Assembly: GCA_963695375.1 (NCBI GenBank)
Contig: OY968767.1
Coordinates: 434,001 to 498,000, forward strand
Origin: JACCVL01 sp963695375
Lineage (GTDB): Bacteria; Actinomycetota; Actinomycetes; Propionibacteriales; Nocardioidaceae
Direction: 5' to 3'
DNA length: 64,000 bases
The translations under genes were made by a program, and so were the position numbers. Position 1 is the first letter of the stretch, and each line of letters starts with the position of its first letter. This document shows positions 26,832 through 34,404 of this stretch, in pieces. A model generated the notes under the pieces. It was not told the DNA's origin, did not search any database, and was given only the letters and a program-made list of their open reading frames with translations.

Positions 26832-27767
26832 TCAGCCCAGGTCGTCGAGGCCGGCGCGGGCTCGGGCCAGCGCCGCGTGCGCGTCGCCGAGCACGGCGGC
26901 CGCGTCGTCTCGTCGCGCCGCCGCCGCCGCCCCCCGATCGACGACCTCGGCCAGCTCGGCCTCGAGTTCCGCCAGCTCGACGCGGAGCCGCTGCACCCGC
27001 CCACCCAGCCGTTCGCCGCTCTCCGCCAGCTCAGCCTGCTCGCGCTCCGCCTGGTGCAGGCCCTGCTCCGCCACGTGGACGGTGCGCTCGGCCTCCGCGA
27101 CCTCGGCCCGCGCTGCCTCCCGCCGGCGCTCGCGAGCGACCCTGACCTCGTCCGCCGCCGGGCCGGCCTGCTTCGCGTCCGTCGGCGATGACCGAGCGGT
27201 CCGTGCCGGCGTCCGCGTCTTCGGCCGCAGCGCGGTCGCGCCACCCGAGCCCACTTCGCCCAGGCCGGCATACGACAGCCCGGCGCTGAGCCGGCCGGAG
27301 AGCAGCGCTGCGCCGGCCTCCTGGTCGACGACCGCGGCCCGCAGCGACTCCTCGACCTGGTCCGCGACCGGGCCGCTCATCGGCCGGCCGAGCTCGTCGG
27401 CCAGCTGGGCGGCGTCGCGGACGAACGCCCGGACCAGCCGCTGCCGCTGCTGGGTCAGGGCTCGCAGCTGAGCGCCGTCGAGGTTCTGCTGCACCTGCCG
27501 CAGCTCGTCCCCGAGGCGGACCAGCTGCTCGAGCGCGTCCGGCCGGTGCCGTACCAGTTGGTTCAGCAGCCAGGCCGCGACGGTCGGCTTCGCCAGGGCG
27601 CCGACCTGGCGGGCGAGGTCCCGGTCGCCGCCGGCCCGGGCGGCCTTGGCCCGCGCTCCGCGTTCGGCGACGAACTCGTCCAGCGGCACCCCGTACAGCT
27701 CGTCCGCCACGGCGGCCACGTCGTCGGCCAACTCGTCGAGCAGGCCACCGGCAGCGTCATCGGCCAT
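26832..27767 (-). CDS. Hypothetical coiled-coil protein
   Basis: 311 aa, family not recognised. The N-terminal half (1-150) is helical with LYGVPLDEFVAERGARAKAAR, followed by KPTVAAWLLNQLVRH, and resembles actinobacterial proteins of unknown function that I cannot name. A short basic Ala/Thr linker follows, and residues about 205-305 form a long heptad-rich coiled coil of Ala, Glu and Arg (for example EAERTVHVAEQGLHQAEREQ). No signal peptide or membrane segment. ATG 27767 is the first plausible start. It is divergent from the GNAT gene, 78 bp away. A cytoplasmic structural or nucleic-acid-associated role is only a guess. Confidence 0.75.
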   Translation of the reverse strand: MADDAAGGLLDELADDVAAVADELYGVPLDEFVAERGARAKAARAGGDRDLARQVGALAKPTVAAWLLNQLVRHRPDALEQLVRLGDELRQVQQNLDGAQLRALTQQRQRLVRAFVRDAAQLADELGRPMSGPVADQVEESLRAAVVDQEAGAALLSGRLSAGLSYAGLGEVGSGGATALRPKTRTPARTARSSPTDAKQAGPAADEVRVARERRREAARAEVAEAERTVHVAEQGLHQAEREQAELAESGERLGGRVQRLRVELAELEAELAEVVDRGAAAAARRDDAAAVLGDAHAALARARAGLDDLG

Positions 27768-27832
27768 GACTCGATAGTGCCAGCGCTGGTCGTCGCGGTC
27801 CCGGACGTCCAGCGATCGTGGCGACTGGCATC

Positions 27833-27838
27833 TAGGCT
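27833..27838 (+). promoter_or_regulatory. -10 element of GNAT gene (leaderless-type)
   Basis: TAGGCT seven bases before the second of two adjacent GTG codons (27846); this spacing is the reason that GTG is taken as the start. Confidence 0.45.
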
Positions 27839-27845
27839 GACCGTG

Positions 27846-28331
27846 GTGATCATCCGCACCGCCGAGCCCGGTGACTGGCCCGTGGTGTGGCCGTTCTTCG
27901 CCGCGATCGTCGCTGCCGGCGAGACGTATGCCTACCCCGAGGGCCTGACGGTCGAGACCGCCCGCCCGCTGTGGATGGAGCAGCCACCGGGTCGCACCGT
28001 CGTCGCCGTGCGCGACGGACGCGTGGTCGGCTCGGCGAAGATGGGACCCAACCGGCCGGGCCGCGGCTCGCACGTGGCCACCGCGAGCTTCCTGGTCGAC
28101 CCGGCGGAGCAGGGGCGGGGCGTGGGTCGGGCGCTGGGCGAACACGCCGTGGAGTGGGCGCGCGCGGCGGGGTATCACGGCATGCAGTTCAACGCGGTGG
28201 TGGAGACCAACCGGTCGGCGGTAGCGCTGTGGCAGTCGCTCGGCTTCGGGCTGGTCGGCACGGTTCCCGAGGCGTTCGACCATCCCCGGCACGGACTGGT
28301 CGGCCTGCACGTGATGTACCGCCGCCTGTAG
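27846..28331 (+). CDS. GNAT N-acetyltransferase
   Basis: 161 aa. The acetyl-CoA pyrophosphate loop is EQGRGVGRALGEHAVEWAR, and the C-terminal beta-bulge region is NRSAVALWQSLGFGLVGTVPEAFDHP, like phosphinothricin/amino-acid acetyltransferases. It should acetylate an amine of a small molecule or protein; substrate unknown. Two tandem GTG codons (27843, 27846) are candidate starts. The stop lies four bases before repeat array B. Confidence 0.87.
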   Translation: MIIRTAEPGDWPVVWPFFAAIVAAGETYAYPEGLTVETARPLWMEQPPGRTVVAVRDGRVVGSAKMGPNRPGRGSHVATASFLVDPAEQGRGVGRALGEHAVEWARAAGYHGMQFNAVVETNRSAVALWQSLGFGLVGTVPEAFDHPRHGLVGLHVMYRRL

Positions 28332-28335
28332 CCGG

Positions 28336-28505
28336 ACGTCATACGTACCGAGGTGTATCAACGGCGCGTCGTATGACGTCCCACGGCCCACCCCCGAGAC
28401 GTCATGCGGACGGAGGCATATCGACGGCGCGTCGTATGACGTCCCACGGCTCACCCCCGAGACGTCATACGGACGGTGGCATATCGACGGCGCGTCGTAT
28501 GACGT
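28336..28505. repeat. Tandem palindromic repeat array B (3 units, exact 63-bp period)
   Basis: Three 44-nt units at 28336-28379, 28399-28442 and 28462-28505, spaced by a 19-nt CCCACGGCYCACCCCCGAG. Each starts ACGTCATRCG and ends CGTATGACGT, sharing the 3' half (TATCGACGGCGCGTCGTATG, one change in unit 1) with array A, while the 5' half and the spacer differ. The array lies between the GNAT stop and the carbonic anhydrase start, 13 bp before that gene's -10 element. Confidence 0.9.
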
Positions 28506-28518
28506 CCGGCGGTCCGGC

Positions 28519-28524
28519 TAGCGT
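28519..28524 (+). promoter_or_regulatory. -10 element of carbonic anhydrase gene (leaderless-type)
   Basis: TAGCGT seven bases before GTG 28532. The last unit of repeat array B ends 13 bp upstream, so the array covers the -35 region. Confidence 0.5.
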
Positions 28525-28531
28525 GCGGGGG

Positions 28532-29029
28532 GTGCCGCACTCGTTCGACGACCTGCTCAACGCCAACGCCCGCCACGCGACGGGGTTCCGACCACCCGCC
28601 CCCGACGGGACCGCCCGGGCCGGGATCGGCGTGGTCACCTGTATGGACGCGCGCATCGACCCGCTGGCGATGCTCGGCCTGACAGCCGGTGACGGTCCGA
28701 TCCTGCGCAACCCGGGTGGCCGGGTCACCGGCCAGGTCCTGCAGGGGCTCGTGCTCGCGGTGCACCTGCTGGGCGTCGAGCGGATCCTGGTCGTGCCCCA
28801 CACCCGCTGCGCGGTGGTGACGGCCGACGAGGCCGACCTGCGGGACCGGGTGGGCCGCGCCAGCGGCCACGACGTGACCGGAGAGACGTTCGGCGCGGTC
28901 GCCGACCAGCAGGCTGCCCTGCACTCCGACGTCGAGCGGATCCGCGACAGCCCGCTCATCCCCGACCGGGTCGCGGTCGGCGGTTTCCTGTACGACGTCG
29001 ACACCGGCCGGCTGCAGCACCTCGTGTGA
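28532..29029 (+). CDS. Beta-class carbonic anhydrase
   Basis: 165 aa, the short actinobacterial form. Zinc ligands are visible in VVTCMDARIDP (Cys, with the catalytic Asp-Arg dyad) and PHTRCAVV (His and Cys). It interconverts CO2 and bicarbonate in the cytoplasm. GTG 28532 is the start; further upstream the frame runs through the repeat array and into the GNAT gene out of frame. Its promoter abuts array B. Downstream it is convergent with the DUF4396 gene. Confidence 0.92.
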   Translation: MPHSFDDLLNANARHATGFRPPAPDGTARAGIGVVTCMDARIDPLAMLGLTAGDGPILRNPGGRVTGQVLQGLVLAVHLLGVERILVVPHTRCAVVTADEADLRDRVGRASGHDVTGETFGAVADQQAALHSDVERIRDSPLIPDRVAVGGFLYDVDTGRLQHLV

Positions 29030-29053
29030 CAGCGCGACGAGTCGAGCGGGGCA

Positions 29054-29712
29054 CTAGCCGGCTGCCTCCGCCGGCTGACCGTGTGCCGAGCCTTCGCTGT
29101 TCTCGACCTGGTCGGCGACCGACACCACCAGACCGCCCAGCATGAACGCCCGATGGCGACCGCCAGGCCCACCGAACTGAACACCGGAATGAACCGCCTC
29201 GCGGCCGACGCAGGCGCGTCGCCATGGCCCTCGTGGTGCTGGTGGGTGAGGGCATGCCCCTTGCCCTTGGCAAGCAGGTAGCGGTTGACCGGGAACGCAG
29301 CGCCGTAGGCAGCGGTCAGGGCGATCATCATGCCGACCCAGAACACCGGGTTGACCAGCCCAGCGTCCATCGCGCCCGGGATCACCGCCATCACGAGGTT
29401 GTCGACCAGCTCCATCGTCGCGATCGACAGCGTGTCTGCGGCGAAGACGACGCTGAGGGCCGCGAAGAAGCCGAGACCCGCCTTCAGCAACGGCAGCGTC
29501 GACAGTGCGTACCCGAACAGGAACGCGAGGCCAATCGCCAGCGCGATCGTCACGGCGGCCGAAAGCCCGAGGGCCGTGCCGATCATCAGACCGAGGATCT
29601 CGCCGATCGCACAGCCGGTCAGGCAGTGCAGCGTGGCGCTGGCGGCCATGGCGTTCAGCGCCGGATCCCGCCCGCCGCTGGCGACTGCTCGCTCGCGGGT
29701 GTTGCTGCTCAT
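29054..29712 (-). pseudogene. DUF4396 membrane protein, apparent frameshift near the 3' end
   Basis: From ATG 29712 (behind GGAGGAACCCGAG) the protein reads MSSNTRERAVASGGRDPALN, then ASATLHCLTGCAIGEILGLM and four to five membrane helices, matching the DUF4396 family, with a His-rich loop (HALTHQHHEGHGD). After GLAVAIG the frame breaks: one missing base in a G run at 29149-29151 diverts it into an antisense run to 28465. Restoring one G gives GAFMLGGLVVSVADQ and a natural TAG at 29054-29056. The gene is next to an ArsR sensor, and its family often is, suggesting a metal or oxyanion link. It could be a real lesion or a sequencing error. Confidence 0.78.
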
Positions 29713-29750
29713 CTCGGGTTCCTCCTTCTGGTTTCTCGGGTACGGAGGTC

Positions 29751-30128
29751 TCAGTGGCCTTGGCTCTGCCCGTTGCTGATGGTGAGGAGCTGGCGGAGGC
29801 AGTGCTCGAGCAGCGGGTGCGGGAAACCGTCGGCCAGCCGGTTGTTGATGACCCGGCCTTCGCGTCGCGTCTGCACGAGCCCCGCGGCGCGCAGCAGCTT
29901 CAGGGCATAGGAGACCTGGTCCTCCGACACGTCCCCGAGGGCGAGCGCGAGATCCCCGACGCACAGCTCGTCGACAGAGGCCAGCGCAAACAGCAGCCGC
30001 ACCCGAACCGGGTCGGACAAGGCACCGAGGAGCTTCACCAGGCGCGCGGCATCGCCGGCGCCGAGGGTGCCCGCCTCGGCCCGGCGGAGGGCAGCAGCGT
30101 TGATGGGGTGGGAATGGTCGAGCGCCAT
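29751..30128 (-). CDS. ArsR-family metal-type transcriptional regulator
   Basis: 125 aa winged helix: LVKLLGALSDPVRVRLLFALASVDELCVGDLALAL, then EDQVSYALKLLRAAGLVQTRREGR. The recognition-helix motif ELCVGDL keeps one Cys of the classical ELCVCDL arsenic/metal site; another Cys sits near the C-terminus (EHCLRQLL), and the N-terminus has DHSHP, so a metal site using Cys and His, as in CmtR/CadC-like sensors, is plausible. ATG 30128 overlaps an AT-rich promoter with CCGT/ACGG half-sites. It lies 38 bp upstream of the DUF4396 gene and probably controls it. Confidence 0.85.
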   Translation of the reverse strand: MALDHSHPINAAALRRAEAGTLGAGDAARLVKLLGALSDPVRVRLLFALASVDELCVGDLALALGDVSEDQVSYALKLLRAAGLVQTRREGRVINNRLADGFPHPLLEHCLRQLLTISNGQSQGH

Positions 30129-30160
30129 AGTCCGTATAATCGCACGGATGTACGGATAGG
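30126..30160 (-). promoter_or_regulatory. ArsR-type operator/promoter candidate
   Basis: An AT-rich island directly before ATG 30128. On the minus strand it reads TCCGTAC, TCCGTGC, then ATTATACGGA: two direct TCCGT half-sites and one inverted ACGGA, with TTATAC as a possible -10. This fits autoregulation by the ArsR protein. Confidence 0.5.
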
Positions 30161-30171
30161 ACAAGGCCGGC

Positions 30172-30672
30172 TCAGCCGTGCGGCGGCCGGGCACGACGGA
30201 CGTGCCCGATGCTGCGACACGACCCGCTCCCGAGCGGGCTCCGGCCCTCGACCCCGGACCGATGACCCACCCGGCGACGCAGCCGCGATCGAGGCCTCGG
30301 CTGCACACTGGATCGGTATCGGCAGGTCCTCGCAGCAGCCCGACGCTTACGGCGCGGTCCGCGCTCCCCGCGGGCGCCTTCGGCTGCACCCACCTCGCGC
30401 CCGCCAGCTCGTGGTGCGGAGTCGAACCGGCGCTGGCGCCGGCTCGCCGTCGCGAGGGAGTGCACCCCGAACACGATCCAGGCCACGTTCATGCACGCGC
30501 TCGGCAAGGCGCCGCTGGAGAAGGACGCGACGCTCAGCAGCGCGGCACCGACCATGTTCAGTCCTTGGAAAAGGACGGCGTCGGCAACGATGCGCCGAGT
30601 CGAGACCAGCACGTAGGCCACCGCTCCCAGGCCGCCGCCCAGCCAACCCAGCAGATCCAGACCCGCGGACAC
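30172..30672 (-). CDS. CBU_0592-like small membrane protein with odd C-terminal tail
   Basis: The open frame gives 166 aa. Residues 1-75 (LDLLGWLGGGLGAVAYVLVS, LFQGLNMVGAALLSVASFSS, CMNVAWIVFGVHSLA) form three short membrane helices and match the CBU_0592-like family, whose members are normally about 80-110 aa. From about residue 80 on the sequence is Arg/Gly/Ser-rich and looks like non-coding read-through, so the true end may have been lost by a frameshift around 30430. GTG 30672 is the start. Function of the family is unknown. Confidence 0.6.
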   Translation of the reverse strand: MSAGLDLLGWLGGGLGAVAYVLVSTRRIVADAVLFQGLNMVGAALLSVASFSSGALPSACMNVAWIVFGVHSLATASRRQRRFDSAPRAGGREVGAAEGARGERGPRRKRRAAARTCRYRSSVQPRPRSRLRRRVGHRSGVEGRSPLGSGSCRSIGHVRRARPPHG

Positions 30673-30779
30673 CTCGACGTTCCCTTCCCACCACCGACAA
30701 CCGCCTGGAATCCCAGGGACCGCACCAGTCTGGGGGTCAGCAACGTTCAGGTCTAGTGAAAGAAACTGTAGGCAGCGTT

Positions 30780-30785
30780 TAGTAT
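30780..30785 (+). promoter_or_regulatory. -10 element of LysR gene (leaderless-type)
   Basis: TAGTAT six bases before ATG 30792, in an AT-rich stretch between divergent genes. Confidence 0.55.
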
Positions 30786-30791
30786 TCGCGT

Positions 30792-31713
30792 ATGGATCTC
30801 AACCTGCGACGGCTCCGCATCCTGCGCGAGGTGGCCCACCACGGTGGTGTGACGCGCCGCAGCCCGCGAGCTGCACTATTCGGCGTCCGCGGTGTCGCAA
30901 CAAATGACCGCCCTGGAGCAGGAGGTCGGGGCTCCGGTCCTCGAACGCCGGGGTCGAGGCATCGTGATCACCGAGGTCGGCCGAGTGCTCGTGGAGCAGG
31001 CCGAGATCCTGCTGGCCGCAGAACGTGAGGCGCAGAGCGCGATCGAACGGGTCCGGCACACGCAGACCGTCGAGCTGACGGTGGGCGTGTTCAGCACCGT
31101 GGCCGCGGCACTGATCCCCCCGATCCTGAACGACCTGGCCGGCCGGCATCCCGAGGTCCACGTACGGACCCGCGAGATCGATCCCGACGACGCCGGGATC
31201 CAACTGCGACACGGGCACCTGGACCTCGCCTTCCTGATCGACTACCCCGACGCCACCGAGCCGTGGACACCCGGACTCACCGTCATCCCGGCCATGCGTG
31301 ACGAGCTGCATCTGGCGGTCCCCGCGGGCCGGTTCCCCCCGGGCAAGGTGCGGCTGGCCGACCTCGAGAACCAGGACTGGGTGATGTCCGGGCCGCGAAC
31401 CTTCTACGGCCGCGCCCTCAGGTCCGCGTGCCGGCAGGCAGGTTTCGAGGTCCGGATCACCCACGAAGTCGACGAGCAGGCCACTGCCCTGGCCATGGTC
31501 GCGGCGGGACTCGGCATCACCCTGATGTCCGACCTCGGCCGCCCGTTCCTCCCGGGGGGCGGCGTCGACGTGCTCGATCTCACCCGTCCGCTGAGACGAC
31601 ATCTGCTGCTCGCCCACGCCAGCGAATCCGGCGGCCGACCGGCCATCCAGGCCTTCCTCGCCAGTGCCGCGCTTGTCACGACCTCGTCGGACGAGGAGTC
31701 AGCGGGCTCCTAG
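30792..31713 (+). pseudogene. LysR-family regulator, frameshifted inside the DNA-binding domain
   Basis: ATG 30792 starts MDLNLRRLRILREVAHHGGVT in one frame, and the rest of the winged helix (AAARELHYSASAVSQQM, then TALEQEVGAPVLERR) and the complete effector domain continue in another frame to TAG 31711-31713. One surplus C at about 30855 between ACG and GCCGCAGCC explains the break; without it the HTH is perfectly ordinary. The effector domain (LTVGVFSTVAAALIPPILND and GHLDLAFLID) is intact. As written, the protein would be truncated, or begin at ATG 30904 without its HTH. It may be a decaying gene or a sequence error. Confidence 0.82.
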
Positions 31714-32102
31714 TACGTCGGGCCCCTGCGCCACGTCATCTCCTGCAGTTCGAAGGTGTTGCCGTCCGGATCAGAGAAGCCTGCTCCTCTGACGCCGCCC
31801 CCGAAGTCCTGGATGTCGCCGACCTCCACGCCTCGGCGGAGGAGCTCGGCACGCGCCTGCGTGATGTCCTCCACGACCAGGTGCACGCCTCTCACAGTTC
31901 CGGGCTCTCCCGCGTAGACCTCTAGCCCGGTCCCGAAACCGACCGAGCAGCCCGACCCCTTCGGCGTCAGCTGGACCACGCGGACGCCCTCGCTGGGCTG
32001 CACGTCGACGTCCTTGATGAAGCCGAGCTGGTTCGCATAGAAAGCGATGGCTCGGTCCACGTCCGAAACCGGCAGCGGGATCAGTTCCAGCTTCATCTGC
32101 AT
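31710..32102 (-). CDS. VOC/glyoxalase-superfamily protein
   Basis: 130 aa, two beta-alpha-beta-beta-beta modules: MKLELIPLPVSDVDRAIAFY with FGTGLEVYAGEP, then GVHLVVEDITQARAELLRRGVEV and GFSDPDGNTFELQEM. Metal-binding His/Glu positions are only partly kept. It might be a lyase, dioxygenase-like or antibiotic-binding protein; no substrate can be named. ATG 32102 is preferred to ATG 32096 for spacing from the GGGGG box. Its TAG stop and the TAG of the convergent LysR gene share the four bases CTAG (31710-31713). Confidence 0.82.
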   Translation of the reverse strand: MQMKLELIPLPVSDVDRAIAFYANQLGFIKDVDVQPSEGVRVVQLTPKGSGCSVGFGTGLEVYAGEPGTVRGVHLVVEDITQARAELLRRGVEVGDIQDFGGGVRGAGFSDPDGNTFELQEMTWRRGPTY

Positions 32103-32233
32103 CGGAGTCGAGCCCCCTTGCCCGGTTGTCGTGCGGGCAGATCGTCGCACCCGGGCCGAGGCACCGAGCCTCTGCGAGGCCGCCCTCTGCTTGCTGCACG
32201 AGGAGCCGTGAGTCACTGCTGTCCCGCGGATTG

Positions 32234-32309
<76 letters not shown>

Positions 32310-32312
32310 AAG

Positions 32313-32339
32313 ACGGCCGGGGAGATCGTCCCCGACCGT
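32313..32339 (-). terminator. Hairpin terminator after glpR
   Basis: 11-bp stem on the minus strand (ACGGTCGGGGA, 5-nt loop, TCCCCGGCCGT, one T-G wobble), 22 bp past the glpR stop and just before tRNA-Ala. The wobble pairs only on the minus strand, supporting that orientation. Confidence 0.7.
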
Positions 32340-32361
32340 CGGCGAGAATAGCAGTCGGGAC

Positions 32362-33201
32362 TCAGTCCCCGACGGCGCGGGCGGGCTGTGGCTCGGTCGG
32401 CGCCGAGCTCGCCGCCGCCGCCTCCTTGGCCTCGTCCTCGGACAGGTGACCGGAGGTCCAGGCGCCCGGTCCGCCGAGGTCGATGGTGCGGACGCTGCGG
32501 GTGGCCCGGGGCTTGGACACGTACGTCGGCAGGGTGACCGGCAGCGGGTCCCACAACGAGCCCCCGTCGTCGGTCCGCACCGCGGCGGCGACGACCTCCT
32601 GCGGCGTCGGGCCGTCCGCGGCCGGCACCGCCTCGATCACCTCGGTCGGCGCGTCTCCCCAGCCGTCGTCGAACGGCCGGCCTGCGGGCATCCGCGCCGC
32701 TGCCTCGGCCGAGGCATCGTCGGCGGAGGTGCCGGCGACGTCACGGCCGGCGGTCAAGGCCTGCTCCCAGGTGTTGGTCCGCGATCGGGCGACCTGGATG
32801 CGTGCGGTCACCAGGAAGCCCACGACGAGCGCGACCGGGGCCGCGACCGCCCACCAGGTGACCAGCGCGAAGGCACCGAACCCGACGGTCAGCGCGGTCA
32901 GCGCCAGCAGCACGCCGAGCACCCGGCGACGACGGCGCGCGGCCACCTGCGCTGCCCGTCGCTGCGCTCGCGGGTCGGCAGCGGCCAGCGCCGGCGCGGC
33001 GGGCCGGCTGCGCGCGGCCAGCGTGCGGGCTCCCACCAGCGGTTCGACGGTGTCCGCCCGTCCGAGCACGCGCATCGCGGTGGAGAACCGCTCGACCGAG
33101 CGGGACCGGGCTGCCTCGTCGTAGCGGCGCAGCGCCAGCGGGACCAGATAGCACAGCCAGAGGACGACGATGCCGCCGTAGATCACACCGGTCAGACTCA
33201 C
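32362..33201 (-). CDS. glpR: Divisome protein SepX/GlpR (Glp receptor)
   Basis: 279 aa. An N-terminal membrane helix (SLTGVIYGGIVVLWLCYLVPLAL) is followed by the conserved RRYDEAARSRSVERFSTAMRVL, then a basic stretch and two close membrane helices (about 93-135), and a long acidic, Pro-rich cytoplasmic C-terminus ending near DLGGPGAWTSGHLSEDEA. This is the layout of SepX/GlpR, the actinobacterial membrane protein that recruits the gephyrin-like Glp to the FtsZ ring. The partner gene glp/moeA lies three genes upstream in the same direction. ATG or GTG at 33201 is the start; rimJ precedes it. Confidence 0.85.
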   Translation of the reverse strand: MSLTGVIYGGIVVLWLCYLVPLALRRYDEAARSRSVERFSTAMRVLGRADTVEPLVGARTLAARSRPAAPALAAADPRAQRRAAQVAARRRRRVLGVLLALTALTVGFGAFALVTWWAVAAPVALVVGFLVTARIQVARSRTNTWEQALTAGRDVAGTSADDASAEAAARMPAGRPFDDGWGDAPTEVIEAVPAADGPTPQEVVAAAVRTDDGGSLWDPLPVTLPTYVSKPRATRSVRTIDLGGPGAWTSGHLSEDEAKEAAAASSAPTEPQPARAVGD

Positions 33202-33262
33202 GAACCCGACCGTACGGCGGCGACGACCCGGCCCTCCGCAGCGGGGCCGGTGTGTCGCCAGA

Positions 33263-33877
33263 TCACTTCTGTGACTGGTGTGATCGGCTCTCGAGCCGGC
33301 TGACCATGCCCTCCCGCACCTCCTCGCGGGTGACCGCGAACAGCACGTGGTCGCGCCAGTCTCCGTCGATGTGCAGGAACCGCGGCGCCTCCCCCTCCCG
33401 CCGCAGCCCGAGCTTCTCGACCACTCGGAGGCTGGCGACGTTCTCCGGCCGCACGGCGACCTCGATCCGGTGCAGGCCGACGGTGCCGAAACAGTGGTCG
33501 ATCGCCAGCGCGACCGCCAGCGGAGTGATTCCGCGCCCGGCCAGGGCGCCGTCGACCCAGTAGCCCATGCTGGCCGACCGCGACGAACCCCAGCTGATCC
33601 CGGACACCGTCACCTGTCCGACCAGCCGGTCGTCCCAGGTGGTGGCGAACGGCAGGGTCCGGCCGGCCCGCGCCTGCCGGTCCAGCTCCCGGGCCATCCG
33701 GCGGAAGCTCTGCGGCGGCCGCTCGGCTCCAGCCGGCAGCGTGGCCTCCCACGGTCCGAGCCACACCCGGTTGCGGGCCCGCACCTCGCGCCACACGGCA
33801 CCGTCGCGGGGCGCCAGCGGACGCAGCCCCACCCGGCCGTGCCGGAGCCGGGCCGGCCATCCCGGCGCGGTGCTCAC
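33263..33877 (-). CDS. rimJ: RimJ-like GNAT acetyltransferase
   Basis: 204 aa. It has the RimJ-type acetyl-CoA loop ALAGRGITPLAVALAIDHCF, then VGLHRIEVAVRPENVASLRVVEKLGLRREG, typical of ribosomal-protein Ala N-acetyltransferases. The rimJ gene beside glpR is the same as mycobacterial Rv0995-Rv0996. GTG 33877 overlaps the mogA stop as GTGA. Whether it truly acetylates a ribosomal protein is not provable from sequence. Confidence 0.88.
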   Translation of the reverse strand: MSTAPGWPARLRHGRVGLRPLAPRDGAVWREVRARNRVWLGPWEATLPAGAERPPQSFRRMARELDRQARAGRTLPFATTWDDRLVGQVTVSGISWGSSRSASMGYWVDGALAGRGITPLAVALAIDHCFGTVGLHRIEVAVRPENVASLRVVEKLGLRREGEAPRFLHIDGDWRDHVLFAVTREEVREGMVSRLESRSHQSQK

Positions 33878-34404
33878 CTGCCGTCACCACCCGCCGACGC
33901 TGCCGGCGGCTCCGGCGCCGGGTGGTCCCCGCCGCGTACCTGGTCCACCGCATGCCGCAGCACGGGCTCGAGCACCGCCAGCCCGTCCCGGACCCCACCG
34001 GTCGAGCCCGGCAGGTTCACCAGCACCGTGCGGCCGGCGACACCCGCGAGGCCCCGGGACAACACGGCGGTCGGCACGCCCTGGGCCACCCCGTGGGTCC
34101 GGATCGCCTCGGCCAGACCGGGCAGCGTCCGGTCCAGCAACACAGCGGTCTGTTCAGGGGTCTGGTCGGTGGGGCTGATCCCGGTGCCGCCGGTGGTCAG
34201 CACCACGTCGACGCCGTCGGCGACCGCGGCCCGCAGAGCGGCGCCGACCGGTTCACCGTCGGGGACCACCACCGGATCCCCGACCTCGAAGCCCCAGTCG
34301 CGCAGCCGCTGCACCATCAGCGGACCGCCGCTGTCGGCGTAGACCCCGGCCGCGGCCCGGTTGGACGCGGTCACCACCACCGCTCGCAACGACCGGTCGG
34401 TCAC
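33874..34404 (-). CDS. mogA: Molybdopterin adenylyltransferase (MogA/MoaB family)
   Basis: 176 aa. The MoCF-binding domain motifs are present: AVVVTASNRAAAGVYADSGG, VVLTTGGTGISPTDQTPE and VLVNLPGSTGGVRDGLAVL. It adenylylates molybdopterin before metal insertion. GTG 34404 overlaps the moaC stop. It is followed directly by rimJ, giving an unbroken run glp-moaC-mogA-rimJ-glpR. The C-terminal Pro/Ala tail is non-conserved. Confidence 0.94.
   Translation of the reverse strand: MTDRSLRAVVVTASNRAAAGVYADSGGPLMVQRLRDWGFEVGDPVVVPDGEPVGAALRAAVADGVDVVLTTGGTGISPTDQTPEQTAVLLDRTLPGLAEAIRTHGVAQGVPTAVLSRGLAGVAGRTVLVNLPGSTGGVRDGLAVLEPVLRHAVDQVRGGDHPAPEPPAASAGGDGR

Noticed and set aside
28465..29053. C-terminal extension of the DUF4396 frame
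   Set aside because: Result of the frameshift; antisense to carbonic anhydrase and unrelated to the family.
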